DNA of 64,000 bases from Sulfurimicrobium sp963779055 (GTDB lineage Bacteria; Pseudomonadota; Gammaproteobacteria; Burkholderiales; Sulfuricellaceae). Below are positions 53,524 through 63,742 of the stretch, piece by piece. Position 1 is the stretch's first letter, and every line of letters begins with the position of its first letter. The position numbers were made by a program, and so were the translations under genes. The notes beneath the pieces are model-generated. The model searched no databases, was not told the DNA's origin, and worked only from the letters and a program-made list of their open reading frames with translations. The stretch is taken from the NCBI GenBank assembly GCA_963779055.1, contig CAVZWN010000004.1, positions 1,054,001 to 1,118,000 of the forward strand, read 5' to 3'.

Positions 53524-54610
53524 ACGCCTGCTTACCCGCCTGGTCGCGCACCTCGACGGCTACCTGCTGCTCGCCCTGAGCCTGCTCATGCTGCTCGGAC
53601 TGGTCGTGCTGTACAGTGCAGCGGGCGAGGATTTCCACTTCGTCACCAAGCAGCTGATGAACCTGTCCGTGGCACTGGGCGTGATGTGGCTGGTTGCCAA
53701 CATTCCGCCCCAGCACCTCGCCCGCCTGGGCCTGCCGGTGTATGTCATCGGCCTGCTGCTTCTGCTTGGCGTGGCGCTGTTCGGCGATATCAGCCACGGC
53801 GCGCGACGCTGGCTGCATATCGGCGTCACCCGTATTCAGCCGTCTGAAATCATGAAAATCGCCGTGCCGCTGATGCTCGCCTGGTACTTCGACCGCCACT
53901 CTGCGGCCCTGCGTTTCCGGGATTTCGTGGTGGCGGCGGTTCTGTTGCTGCTGCCGCTTGCATTCATCCTCAAGCAGCCCGACCTCGGGACTTCCATCCT
54001 GGTAGGCGCCGCCGGTTTTTACGTGCTGTTCCTCGGCGGCCTGTCGTGGCGCGTGATGGCCGGTCTGGCTGTTTCCGGCGCAGCCAGCCTGCCGCTGCTG
54101 TGGTCCATGCTGCATGATTACCAGCGCCAGCGCGTGCTGACCCTGCTCGACCCCACCCAGGACCCGCTCGGCAGCGGCTATCATATTATTCAATCCACCA
54201 TTGCCATGGGCTCGGGCGGTCTATTCGGCAAGGGCTGGCTCAATGGCACCCAGACCCATCTGGAATTCCTCCCCGAGCGCCATACCGACTTCATCCTGGC
54301 CGTGCTTGCTGAGGAATTCGGCCTGTTCGGCGGGCTCATCCTGCTGCTGATCTACCTGCTGGTGATCGGGCGCGGCGTGGTCATTGCCGCCAACGCGCCC
54401 ACCCTGTTCGGACGCCTCTTTGCCGGCAGCATTGTATTCACCTTCTTCACCTATGCCTTCGTCAACATCGGCATGGTCAGCGGCATTCTGCCCGTGGTCG
54501 GCGTGCCGCTGCCGCTGGTGAGCTATGGCGGCACCTCTGTGGTCACGCTGCTGTTCGGCATGGGCGCACTGATGAGCATTCAGACCCATCGCAAGCTGAT
54601 TCAGACTTGA
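53516..54610 (+). CDS. rodA: Peptidoglycan glycosyltransferase RodA
   Basis: SEDS-family lipid II polymerase of the elongasome, 364 residues and about ten membrane helices. Motifs are GARRWLHIGVTRIQPSEIMK, KQPDLGTSILVGAAG with the catalytic Asp region, GSGGLFGKGWLNGTQTHLEFLPERHTDFILAVLAEE and the C-terminal PLPLVSYGGTS. Overlaps both neighbours slightly, so the whole mre cluster is tightly coupled. Confidence 0.97.
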   Translation: MIRRLLTRLVAHLDGYLLLALSLLMLLGLVVLYSAAGEDFHFVTKQLMNLSVALGVMWLVANIPPQHLARLGLPVYVIGLLLLLGVALFGDISHGARRWLHIGVTRIQPSEIMKIAVPLMLAWYFDRHSAALRFRDFVVAAVLLLLPLAFILKQPDLGTSILVGAAGFYVLFLGGLSWRVMAGLAVSGAASLPLLWSMLHDYQRQRVLTLLDPTQDPLGSGYHIIQSTIAMGSGGLFGKGWLNGTQTHLEFLPERHTDFILAVLAEEFGLFGGLILLLIYLLVIGRGVVIAANAPTLFGRLFAGSIVFTFFTYAFVNIGMVSGILPVVGVPLPLVSYGGTSVVTLLFGMGALMSIQTHRKLIQT

Positions 54611-55038
54611 TAGAGGCGGTGCAAGCGTTTACCGTCTGGCTGGTGGGAGATGAGGCTGGCCTGTGGACGCTCTTCCTGTCCAGTTTTCTCGGCGCAACCG
54701 TGCTGCCGGGCGGCTCGGAGGCCGTGCTGTTCGCACTCCTCAAATTGCATCCGCAACTGCTCTGGCCAGCCCTGGCCACTGCCACCATCGGCAATACGCT
54801 CGGCGCCATGACCTCCTATCTGCTGGGGCGGCTGTTTCCCAGAGACCTCCATCATCGCAGCATTGCCTGGCTGCGGCGCCACGGCAGCCCGATCCTGCTG
54901 CTGGCCTGGGCCCCGCTGATTGGCGATGCCCTGTGTGTGGCCGCCGGATGGCTGCGTATCAATCCGTGGCATGCCGCTTTTTTCATGCTGCTTGGAAAAG
55001 GTGCGCGTTATGGGGCAGTAACCCTGCTTGCTGCATAG
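54607..55038 (+). CDS. DedA/YqaA-like membrane protein
   Basis: This 143-residue protein has three to four helices. FLGATVLPGGSEAVLFALLKL, TIGNTLGAMTSYLLGRL and WAPLIGDALCVAAGWLRI match the small YqaA branch of the SNARE-associated/DedA (VTT) family, proposed lipid-handling membrane proteins. It starts TTG at 54607 overlapping the rodA stop; GTG at 54619 is an alternative. Role in the rod-shape operon is unknown. Confidence 0.82.
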   Translation: MIEAVQAFTVWLVGDEAGLWTLFLSSFLGATVLPGGSEAVLFALLKLHPQLLWPALATATIGNTLGAMTSYLLGRLFPRDLHHRSIAWLRRHGSPILLLAWAPLIGDALCVAAGWLRINPWHAAFFMLLGKGARYGAVTLLAA

Positions 55039-55111
55039 TTTTTCAGCGCCAAATAGGGTGTCTCATTCATCCCGGCTTGGGTTAAAATCGAGTTTTTGCA
55101 CCCAATAGTCC

Positions 55112-58100
55112 ATGACCGCCCGCCTGCGCGAAATTCCTTACAACTACACTTCTTTCTCCGACCGGGAAATCGTCATCCGTTTCCTCGGCGAAGAGATGTG
55201 GCAGGTGCTGGAAGCCTTGCGCGCGGCGCGCAAAACCGGTCGTTCGGCACGCATGCTGTTCGAAGTGCTGGGCGACCTGTGGGTCGTCAACCGCAACCCT
55301 TATCTGCAGGACGACCTGCTCGCCAACAGGAAACGCCAGACAGCGCTGGTAGAGGCATTGCGCCACCGCCTGAAAGCCATCGAGGAACGTCGCCAGGACA
55401 ATACCCGGGTGCTGCAGCTGCTCGAAGCCGCACATCGCGCGGTCAACGAATTCGAGCGTGGTTTCGAGACATACCCGCAAGCTGCGCAAGAAGGTGCTGG
55501 CCAGGCTCCTGCCCCACACCCGCCGCGACAACATCCAGTTCGACGGCCTGGCGCGCGTTTCCCATGTCACCGATGCCACCGACTGGCGGGTGGAATACCC
55601 CTTCGTGGTGATCAATCCCGATACCGAGCGCGAGATCGCCCCGCTGGTGGAAGCCTGCATTGCCTGCGGCCTGACCCTGATTCCGCGTGGCGGCGGCACC
55701 GGCTACACGGGCGGCGCCATTCCGCTCGACCCCCTGACGGCGGTGATCAACACCGAGAAACTGGATGCGCTGGGCCCGGTGGAACGGATCCCGCTGCCCG
55801 GCGTGGCCGAGCCAGTCACCACCATCCTGTGCGGCGCCGGCGTGGTGACGCGGCGCGTCATGGAAGCCGCGGAGGCGGCAGGACAGGTCTTCGCCGTGGA
55901 CCCGACTTCAGCCGATGCCTCGTGCATCGGCGGCAACGTGGCCATGAATGCGGGCGGCAAGAAAGCCGTGCTGTGGGGCACGGCCCTCGATAACCTGGCC
56001 TGGTGGCGCATGGTGACACCCGATGCCAACTGGCTGGAAGTGGAACGCCTCGACCACAATCTGGGCAAAATCCATGATGCCGAATCCGTCCGTTTCCGCA
56101 TCAGCCGCTTCGCACCCGACGGCAAAACCCTGCTGACAGAACCGGAAATCCTCGGCGTGCCCGGACAGTGCTTCCGCAAAGCCGGACTGGGCAAGGATGT
56201 CACCGACAAATTCCTGTGCGGCCTGCCAGGCATCCAGAAAGAAGGCTGCGACGGCATCATCACCTCGGCCAGATTCATTCTCCATCGCATGCCGGCATAT
56301 ACCCGCACCGTCTGCCTGGAATTTTTCTGCCAGGTGCGCGATGCGGTACCCGCCATCGTGGAAATCAAGAATTACCTGGACGCCCACCCCCATGCCATCC
56401 TGGCCGGGCTTGAACACCTCGACGAGCGGTATCTGAAGGCGGTCGGCTACGCCACCAAGGCAAACCGCACCCGGCGCCCGAAAATGGTGCTGCTGGCGGA
56501 TATCGTTTCGGATAATGAGACTGCCTGCGGCGAAGCTGCGTCGGAAATCGTCAGGCTGGCCAATGGCCGCAACGGCGAAGGCTTCATCGCCGTAAGCCCG
56601 GCCGCGCGCAAGAAATTCTGGCTTGACCGTGCCCGTACCGCCGCCATCGCCGCCCATACCAACGCCTTCAAGATCAACGAGGATGTGGTCATTCCGCTGC
56701 CGCGCATGGGCGATTACTGCGATGGCATCGAACGCATCAATATCGAGCTTTCCACCCACAACAAGCTGCTGCTGGTCGAAGCCCTGCAGCGTTTCCTCAA
56801 GGGCCATCTGCCGCTGTTCCAGGACGAGGACACCATCGCCGACCCGGAGCTGACCGAAGCCCGCCGTGTACGCGCACTCAATATGCTGGAAGAAGTGCGC
56901 ACACGCTGGCAGGAAATGCTGAACAATCTGGATATGCCGATCGAAGGCTTCAAATTCCAGCCGCCGGAAACCGAGCATAAACATCGCACCGTACTCGAAC
57001 TGCTGCAGGATCATACCCTGCGCGTTTCCTGGAAGCGCGAGATCCGGCGCGAATTGCAGACCATTTTTACCGGACGCGAATATCAGCCGATTCTCGAGCA
57101 GTGCGACATCATTCATGGCCAGATTCTGAAAAGCCGGGTCTTCGTGGCCCTGCACATGCATGCCGGCGACGGCAATGTGCACACCAACATCCCGGTCAAC
57201 TCCGACGACTATGCCATGCTCAAGGCCGCAAACCAGGCGGTGGCCCGCATCATGCGGCTGGCTCAGTCGCTGGGCGGGGTGATTTCGGGCGAGCATGGCA
57301 TCGGGCTGACCAAGATGGAATTCCTCGAAGCAGCCGCCATCGAGAAATTCGCCAGCTACAAACAGCAGGTGGATCCGCACGGCCACTTCAACCGCGGCAA
57401 GCTGCTGCCCGGCGCCGATCTGCGCAACGCCTACACCCCCAGCTTCAGCCTGCTGGAAACCGAATCCCTGATCATGGAGCAGAGCGCCATCGGCGAAATT
57501 GCCGATTCGATCAAGGCCTGTCTGCGCTGCGGCAAGTGCAAGCCGGTATGCAATACCCACGTTCCGCGCGCCAACCTCCTGTACAGCCCGCGCAACAAGA
57601 TCCTTGCCACCTCGCCTGCTGATCGAAGCCTTCCTGTACGAGGAGCAGACCCGGCGGGGCATTTCGCTGCAGCATTTCGATGAATTCAATGATGTCGCCG
57701 ACCACTGCACGGTCTGCCACAAGTGCCTCAACCCCTGCCCGGTGGACATCGATTTCGGCGATGTCTCCATCGCCATGCGCAATTTCCTGCGGGTGCAGCA
57801 CAAGAAAAAATTCAACCCCGGCACCTTTGCCTCGATGCTGTTCCTCAACGCCACGGATCCGACCACCATCAAGGCCATTCGCAAGGTCATGATCGGCTGG
57901 GGATACCAGGCGCAGCGCCTGGGTTATGCCGTGGGCAAGCATTTCGGCCTGATCAGGCAGCAGACCCAGCATCCGCCGGCCACGCTCGGCAAGCCCCCGG
58001 TCACGGCCCAGATCATCCACTTCATCAACAAGCCGATGCCGGGCGGATTGCCCAATAAAACTTCGCGCGCTTTGCTGGGGCTGGAAGATGCCTCCATGGT

Positions 58101-58926
58101 GCCGGTCATCCGCAACCCCGCCAAGCTGTCGGAAGATTCGGATGCCGTTTTCTACTTCCCTGGCTGCGGCTCTGAACGCCTGTTCGGCCAGGTCGGCCTC
58201 GCCACCCAGGCCATGCTGTTCGAGATTGGCGCCATCACGGTATTGCCGCCGGGTTACCTGTGCTGCGGCTACCCCCAGACCGCCTCCGGCAACGAGGAAA
58301 AGGGCCAGGAAATCACGACCGCCAACCGGGTGCTGTTCCATCGTGTCGCCAATACGCTGAACTACCTCGACATCAAAACGGTCATCGTCTCCTGCGGCAC
58401 CTGCATGGACCAGCTGCTGAAATACCAGTTCGACCGGATTTTCCCCGGCTGCCGCCTGCTGGATATTCACGAATACCTGATGGAGAAGGGCGTCAGACTC
58501 GAAGGCGTTGAAGGCAAGCGCTACCTCTACCATGACCCCTGCCACACACCGATGAAAACCCATTCCCCGATCGCCGTGGCAAGCAAGCTGATGGGCAGCG
58601 AGGTGAGACTGAACGACCGCTGCTGTGGCGAAGCTGGCACGCTGGCAGTAGCACGCGCCGACATCTCGACCCAGATTCGCTTCCGCAAGGAAGAAGAACT
58701 GCACAAGGATATAGCGCTGCTGCATGAGGCCGCGCCGGACGCGAAGATGAAAATTCTGACATCCTGCCCGTCTTGCCTGCAAGGGCTGTCCCGCTATAAT
58801 GATGACACAGGCATCGAAGCCGACTACATCGTGGTGGAGCTGGCGCGCCACCTGCTGGGTGAGAACTGGCAAGCGGATTACATCGACAGGGCTTCGAACG
58901 GCGGGATTGAGCGAGTGCTGCTGTAG
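55112..58926 (+). CDS. DUF3683 FAD-linked oxidase and Fe-S oxidoreductase, two frameshifts
   Basis: After repair this is one protein of about 1270 residues. A DUF3683 domain (about 1-120) precedes a FAD-binding_4 domain with RGGGTGYTGGAIPL and NVAMNAGGKKAVLWG. A FAD-oxidase C-terminal domain has HMHAGDGNVHTNIPV and SGEHGIGLTKMEFL. Two 4Fe-4S motifs (CLRCGKCKPVC and CTVCHKCLNPCP) and CCG domains (PGCGSERLF, CCGEAGTLAVA) follow. Frame changes are +1 near 55455-55468 and +1 near 57610-57613, where TCGCCTGCTG should read TCGCTGCTG. This is a DLD/GlcD-plus-GlcF fusion, a membrane-linked hydroxyacid dehydrogenase of unknown substrate. Confidence 0.87.
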
Positions 58927-58957
58927 CAGCATTACCCACGGAGGTTGTGTAACGGCA

Positions 58958-59362
58958 ATGAATTGCGAACTCTGTGACCAGAATACGGCTGAAACACTCT
59001 GGCAGGACAGCCGCTGCCGCGTCATTCTTGCCGGTGATCCAGACTATCCCGGCTTTTGCCGCGTGATCTGGAATTCACACGTCAGGGAAATGAGTGACCT
59101 GTCGACCGAGGAACGCCATCATCTGATGTCCGTGGTATTCGCCGTGGAAAAAGTGCTGCGGCAATGCCTCGCACCCGACAAGATCAATCTCGCCAGCCTG
59201 GGCAACGTCGTGCCGCACCTGCACTGGCATATCATCCCCCGCTACCGCAATGACCGCCATTTCCCCAATCCGGTATGGGGCGTCGCCGTGCGCGAAGGCA
59301 GGCCACAACCAGCAACAGACATTGCCGGAATCTTGCGTCCGGCGCTGAAGGAGGCTTTATGA
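58958..59362 (+). CDS. HIT family hydrolase
   Basis: 134 residues with the histidine triad VPHLHWHIIPRY near residue 90 and an N-terminal CELCDQN that may bind metal. HIT proteins hydrolyse or transfer nucleotides (Ap4A, AMP-NH2). ATG 58958 is chosen because conservation begins there; an open frame to 58799 overlaps the upstream gene. The stop overlaps the next gene's start, so the two are translationally coupled. Confidence 0.92.
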   Translation: MNCELCDQNTAETLWQDSRCRVILAGDPDYPGFCRVIWNSHVREMSDLSTEERHHLMSVVFAVEKVLRQCLAPDKINLASLGNVVPHLHWHIIPRYRNDRHFPNPVWGVAVREGRPQPATDIAGILRPALKEAL

Positions 59363-60984
59363 TGGGTTTCGATCTTCCGGCCATACAGGCTGATGCGCCC
59401 CGGCCGGAATTCAGTGATGCCAGTGCATGCCGGAAGTGGCTGAAAACACTGCCGCTCACCAATATCCAGGGACTTCACGGGGAACTCCGGCAGCAACTTG
59501 AATTGCTCAGCCATTTTGCGCTGCCAGCGCTGGAACGCCTGAAAATTCTGGAGCAGCTGCGCGAGACCGTGGCCTATCTGGCCGGCGAATTGGGCAAGAA
59601 ATACTGCAACAAAGCCATACCCCTCTCTCCCCTGGAACAGACAACCTGGAACAATGAACAGGCTTTATGGCTCGATTTTGGCAAACTCTACCTGCAGTGC
59701 CTTGAGGCGGCACAAAAAGGCGATGCAGGCGTCAGCCCTTTTACCGCCCTGATCACACAGCGCGCGGCCAGCACCCTCATTGCCAGAATGCTGGGCTTTG
59801 CTCATGCCTACCGGCCCGTACCAGCCGGGGAGTGGCGCCAGCTGCACCTTCTGTATCACCACGCCGAAACACAGGGGATCGCCGCAAAACGCATCAAGGA
59901 TGCCCTGAATCATGAAGACGGCACCAACTCCTGCGAGGCTTCCTACGCCAAAGCCTTGCTGCTGGGACTGGCCGACCCGCAACAACTGACTTCACGACAG
60001 ATTCTCCAGCTCGACCGCTGGCTCGACCGCTGGACCGCCCGTACAAAGCTGGTCAAAAATCAGCCGCCAACGCCCTCACTGCCGCTGGTCTGTGTCGACC
60101 TGGCCGGAGAAAGCGGCGCCATGATTTTTACCGGCAACATCATGAGCGAGCAGCGTTTCGTGGATACCGAACGACTCGCCCTGTCCCTCAGGAAACGCAT
60201 CAAATTTCTGACAACTGGCGGCAACCCGGCCGAAGTAGGACTGGGTGACGAGTGCGTCCAGCCCGCCTGCGAAACACTGCTCAGCGCACTGTACAAACGC
60301 TGGTGTGAAATCCCGCCCAAGCGATCTTCTCCGCGAGATAGTGGCGGAAGCAATGCACAGCTCTGTTTCGCCTTCCCCGCCATCTATTTTTTCCTCAACG
60401 ACGCTTCGCCTTTCAAACAGCCGGGCGAAACCCTCGATGTCGCGCCCGAAATCATGGAAGACATGCGCATGTTCGGCCGTGTCACCCCGCGCACCGAGAA
60501 GCTGCTCTTCGCACGCCTGGGCTTTGCCCTGGAAAACTGGGACAGCCTCGATCAGAGTACAGGCGGATTCCGCCTTTCACGCAGCGGTACGGGAGAACGC
60601 ATCAGCCAGAACCAGCTGGTCGCATTGCGCAGCAGTGATAGCGCGCCATTCAACCTCGCCGTGGTGCGCTGGCTGATGATGGATAATGACGCCGGCAATC
60701 TCAGCATCGGCGCTCGCCTGCTACCGGGCTCGCCCACGGTGCTGGCTGCCCGGCCGATGACCTTGAACCCGTCCGACATGGGGCTCTTTGTCCCGGCATT
60801 CCAGCTTTCGGCTGTGCCTGAACAGGAAGAACCCGCCAGCCTGGTTCTGCCGATCGGCTGGTACCAGCTGGGCAAACGCGTCCAGATTTACAGCAGCCAG
60901 ACCGAAACGGTCAAGCTCACCGGCCTGCTCGAAAAAGGAGCCAATTTCGAGCGCGTTACCTTCGTCAGTGAGCCGATGTATTAG
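59359..60984 (+). CDS. PilZ-like domain protein of unknown function
   Basis: About 541 residues, soluble and mostly helical up to about 340. Near residue 375 RMFGR matches RxxxR, and about 30 residues on DQSTGG matches the [D/N]xSxxG part of a PilZ c-di-GMP motif, followed by beta-rich LVALRSSD and LAVVRWLMM. This suggests a PilZ-related C-terminus. The N-terminal two-thirds are not recognised. ATGATG at 59359 gives two possible starts, with GGAGG four or seven bases upstream. Coupled to the HIT gene. Confidence 0.72.
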   Translation: MMGFDLPAIQADAPRPEFSDASACRKWLKTLPLTNIQGLHGELRQQLELLSHFALPALERLKILEQLRETVAYLAGELGKKYCNKAIPLSPLEQTTWNNEQALWLDFGKLYLQCLEAAQKGDAGVSPFTALITQRAASTLIARMLGFAHAYRPVPAGEWRQLHLLYHHAETQGIAAKRIKDALNHEDGTNSCEASYAKALLLGLADPQQLTSRQILQLDRWLDRWTARTKLVKNQPPTPSLPLVCVDLAGESGAMIFTGNIMSEQRFVDTERLALSLRKRIKFLTTGGNPAEVGLGDECVQPACETLLSALYKRWCEIPPKRSSPRDSGGSNAQLCFAFPAIYFFLNDASPFKQPGETLDVAPEIMEDMRMFGRVTPRTEKLLFARLGFALENWDSLDQSTGGFRLSRSGTGERISQNQLVALRSSDSAPFNLAVVRWLMMDNDAGNLSIGARLLPGSPTVLAARPMTLNPSDMGLFVPAFQLSAVPEQEEPASLVLPIGWYQLGKRVQIYSSQTETVKLTGLLEKGANFERVTFVSEPMY

Positions 60985-61008
60985 CAAGTTATTGGGGGTT
61001 GCTAATAC
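60978..61008. terminator. Inverted repeat overlapping the stop of the PilZ-like gene
   Basis: GTATTAGCAA (60978-60987) and TTGCTAATAC (60999-61008) are perfect complements around an 11-base loop. The TAG stop at 60982-60984 is in the left arm. It lies between convergent genes and could act as a weak terminator, but no U tract follows. Confidence 0.5.
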
Positions 61009-61025
61009 GCCCTTGAGCAAATTAT

Positions 61026-62324
61026 TTATTCCTTGACCACCCGACGGGGCGGAAAACAGGCGCAGAAAGTGCTTCCCTTGCCGGATTCACTCTCGACTTC
61101 CAGATGTCCCTGATGACGAGTCAGGATGTGCTTGACGATCGACAGCCCCAGGCCGGTTCCGCCCGTTTCGCGCGAGCGCCCGCGATCCACCCGGTAGAAG
61201 CGTTCGGTGAGGCGGCTGATGTACTGCGGCTCGATGCCGATCCCGCTATCCTGTACGCAAAATCGGGCTTCTTCGCCGTTCATGTTCCAGCCCAGGGTGA
61301 TTTCCCCGCCTTCCGGCGTGTAACGCACCGCATTGCTGACCAGATTGCCGAACGCACTGCGCAGCTCGTGTTCATTGCCGGCCAGCTTCACATCCGTATC
61401 AATCAGGAGAGCAATACGGTGACGCCCCGCGCTGAGGGAAGCCGCTTCCTTGTGCAAGACCTCGATCAGGCTACAGACATCGACCGTGTCTTCGGAGATT
61501 TTCTCCTGATTGCTTTCGAGGCGTGACAGCGTCAGCAAGTCATCCACCAGCCCCTGCATGCGCCGGGTCTGGTCGAGCATCAGCTGAAAATGGCGGCGGC
61601 TCTGTTCCATGTTGATCTGTTCCGCATCGGCGAATCCTTCGAGAAAGCCGCCCACCACGGTGAGTGGGGTGCGCAATTCATGCGAGACATTGGCGATGAA
61701 ATCGCGCCTCATGGTTTCAACCCGTTCAAGCTGGGTTATATCGCGGCTGAGCAACAGTTTCTGCCGGTCGCCGAAGGGAATAAGCTGGATCGAAAGGGTC
61801 AGATCGGCATTGCGCGCCGACTTCATCACCAGAGGCTCTCCGTAATGATTCGCCGCCAGATATTCCGTGAACTGCCCCTGGCGTACCAGGTAACTGAGAC
61901 GCTGCCCCAGATCGCGCTGGTTGCTGATATCAAACTGGTTTTCCGCCGTCGGGTTGCACCATTCGATCTGGCCTGCCTGATTGATCATGATGATGCCGTC
62001 CGGCATGGCTTCTGCCGCACGCTGGAAGCGTTCCAGAACAGCGCTCAATTCATTCTGGTTAGTCGAGCGCAAACGGCCCGATTGGTAAAGTACGCTGAAA
62101 ACCTCATCCCATACGCCGGAAGCTTCCGGCACTTCCGTACCTGAAGGGGACTGTAGCCAGCGAATCAGGGCGTTGAGATGCATGGCATGACGCAACCACA
62201 GCAGGATCAGGAAACTGCAGAACAGTAGAAGCGCGCTCACCGCTCCGAATAACGGCCACAGGATCAGCGCGGCCAGTGCTACTGCCATCAGCGGCCAGAG
62301 CAGACGCCCCCACAGGCCGGACAT
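61026..62324 (-). CDS. phoR: Phosphate regulon sensor histidine kinase PhoR
   Basis: 432 residues. Two N-terminal membrane helices at about 8-45 with almost no periplasmic part, a PAS domain near 100-190, then the H-box FIANVSHELRTPLT with phospho-His near 217. ATPase boxes follow: NLVSNAVRYTPEGG (N), DSGIGIEP (G1) and ETGGTGLGLSIVKHI (G2). The short extracellular region is typical of PhoR, which senses through the Pst system. Downstream of phoB on the same strand, 34 bases apart. Confidence 0.94.
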   Translation of the reverse strand: MSGLWGRLLWPLMAVALAALILWPLFGAVSALLLFCSFLILLWLRHAMHLNALIRWLQSPSGTEVPEASGVWDEVFSVLYQSGRLRSTNQNELSAVLERFQRAAEAMPDGIIMINQAGQIEWCNPTAENQFDISNQRDLGQRLSYLVRQGQFTEYLAANHYGEPLVMKSARNADLTLSIQLIPFGDRQKLLLSRDITQLERVETMRRDFIANVSHELRTPLTVVGGFLEGFADAEQINMEQSRRHFQLMLDQTRRMQGLVDDLLTLSRLESNQEKISEDTVDVCSLIEVLHKEAASLSAGRHRIALLIDTDVKLAGNEHELRSAFGNLVSNAVRYTPEGGEITLGWNMNGEEARFCVQDSGIGIEPQYISRLTERFYRVDRGRSRETGGTGLGLSIVKHILTRHQGHLEVESESGKGSTFCACFPPRRVVKE

Positions 62325-62358
62325 TCAGCCCTCTTCCTGAATCAGCATCCGGCCCTTC

Positions 62359-63048
62359 TCACTCATGTTCCGAAAACCGGTAACCAGAACCGCGCACGGT
62401 CTGGATCAGATGCTCGTGACCGGTTTCTTCGAGCGTCTTCCGCAAACGGCGGATATGCACGTCCACCGTGCGATCCTCCACAAAGACCTGATTTCCCCAT
62501 ACCTGGTCCAGCAACTGGCCGCGGGAATGCACGCGCTCGGCATGGGTCATGAGGAAATGCAGCAAGCGGAACTCCGTCGGCCCCAGTTCGAGCGGTTTGC
62601 CGCCTGCCGTAACCCGGTGACTGGCCGGGTCCAGGCGCAGCCCCCCGATTTCCACTGGATCGTCGGTCATTTGCGGCGCACGGCGGCGCAGCACTGCCTT
62701 GATCCTTGCCATCAGCTCGCGTGGCGAAAAAGGTTTGGTAATGTAGTCATCGGCACCGGTATCGAAGCCCACGATCTTGTCCTGCTCCTCGCCGCGTGCC
62801 GTGAGCATGATAATGGGAATGGCCTTGGTATAGGCATCTGCCTTGAGGCGGCGCGCAAATTCGATCCCGCTCACACCGGGCAGCATCCAGTCGAGCAGGA
62901 TCAGGTCAGGCAGCGTGTCGCGCAGCAGGCCGAGTGCCTGCTCCGCACTCGTTGCATTGAGTGTATGGTGACCCGCCTGCTGAAGGTTGAATGAAAGCAG
63001 TTCCTGGATTGCAGGTTCATCTTCCACCACGAGAATATTTGCAGCCAT
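62359..63048 (-). CDS. phoB: Phosphate regulon response regulator PhoB
   Basis: 229 residues: receiver domain with acidic VEDEPAI, phospho-Asp in LLDWMLPG near 53, and KPFSPRELMARIK, then an OmpR-type winged helix with PTEFRLLHFLMTH, VDVHIRRLRK and the C-terminal TVRGSGYRFSEHE. The ATG at 63048 has AAGGA seven bases upstream; the frame open to 63336 runs over a Pho box and is excluded. Activates phosphate-starvation genes and probably itself. Confidence 0.96.
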   Translation of the reverse strand: MAANILVVEDEPAIQELLSFNLQQAGHHTLNATSAEQALGLLRDTLPDLILLDWMLPGVSGIEFARRLKADAYTKAIPIIMLTARGEEQDKIVGFDTGADDYITKPFSPRELMARIKAVLRRRAPQMTDDPVEIGGLRLDPASHRVTAGGKPLELGPTEFRLLHFLMTHAERVHSRGQLLDQVWGNQVFVEDRTVDVHIRRLRKTLEETGHEHLIQTVRGSGYRFSEHE

Positions 63049-63079
63049 ACCGATGTCCTTGAAGGTTGAGCTGGCAAGA

Positions 63080-63112
63080 TAATATGACGGAAATATTACA
63101 GCATGGTGACAG
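63080..63112 (-). promoter_or_regulatory. Pho box with three 11-bp repeats upstream of phoB
   Basis: On the minus strand three contiguous 11-mers read CTGTCACCATG, CTGTAATATTT and CCGTCATATTA. Known PhoB sites are 11-base direct repeats of CTGTCAT plus an A/T-rich tail. The block ends 31 bases upstream of the phoB start, as expected for autoregulation. Confidence 0.75.
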
Positions 63113-63146
63113 TGAAGCGAATTGCGATTTACTGAGTTAGTGCTTT

Positions 63147-63740
63147 TTATACACGCACCGCCTTCCCGGTCAGCAGGTCCCTGATGGTGGACGGGCGCCT
63201 GCGCCGGCCGACAAGGCCGGGAAGCGTAAGAATCCGCCCGCCGAATAAATTTGCGCATTCCCTGTAGCTTCGTGCCGGACGCTGTCCACTTCGGTTGGCG
63301 CTGGTCGAAACCAGCGCCATGCCAAGCACATGGCACAGGCGAGCCGCCAGGGGGTGCGCCGTGACGCGCACAGCGATGCTATGGTGCCGGCCACGCAGCC
63401 AGGCGGGAGTAGAGGGGGAAGCTGGCAGCAGCCAGGTCACTGGGCCGGGCCAGCAAGAGAAAACCGCCTGCCGCTGCCCCTGAGTCAGGGGAAAGACATA
63501 GGACTTGAACTGACGGAAATCCGAGCCGATCAGGATCAACCCCTTGTGCTGCGGGCGCCCCTTGAGACGCAGGATTTTCATGACTGCGCGCCGGTTGCGC
63601 GGATCACAGCCGAGGCCGTAGCAGGACTCGGTGGGGTAGGCAATCACGCCGCCCTGTTGGAGATGAGTGCGCAGCCTGTGAATCAGGGCGCCATTCAACA
63701 TCGCGGTGGAGGCGGAAAGGGGTGCGGCAGACCCCTTCAC
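63147..63740 (-). CDS. tsaC: Threonylcarbamoyl-AMP synthase (TsaC/Sua5/YrdC family)
   Basis: Makes threonylcarbamoyl-AMP for t6A37 in ANN-decoding tRNAs. About 197 residues from a GTG start. Motifs are GGVIAYPTESCYGLGCDP, LKGRPQHKGLILIGSD, WPGPVTWLLPA, HSIAVRVTAHPLA and LVSTSANRSGQ. An alternative ATG at 63701 would give 184 residues, closer to TsaC length. Located between purD and phoB and read in the same direction. Confidence 0.92.
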   Translation of the reverse strand: MKGSAAPLSASTAMLNGALIHRLRTHLQQGGVIAYPTESCYGLGCDPRNRRAVMKILRLKGRPQHKGLILIGSDFRQFKSYVFPLTQGQRQAVFSCWPGPVTWLLPASPSTPAWLRGRHHSIAVRVTAHPLAARLCHVLGMALVSTSANRSGQRPARSYRECANLFGGRILTLPGLVGRRRRPSTIRDLLTGKAVRV

Positions 63741-63742
63741 GA

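Noticed and set aside
55908..57890. 660-codon minus-strand frame
   Set aside because: Antisense to the FAD/Fe-S oxidoreductase, which has clear cofactor motifs.
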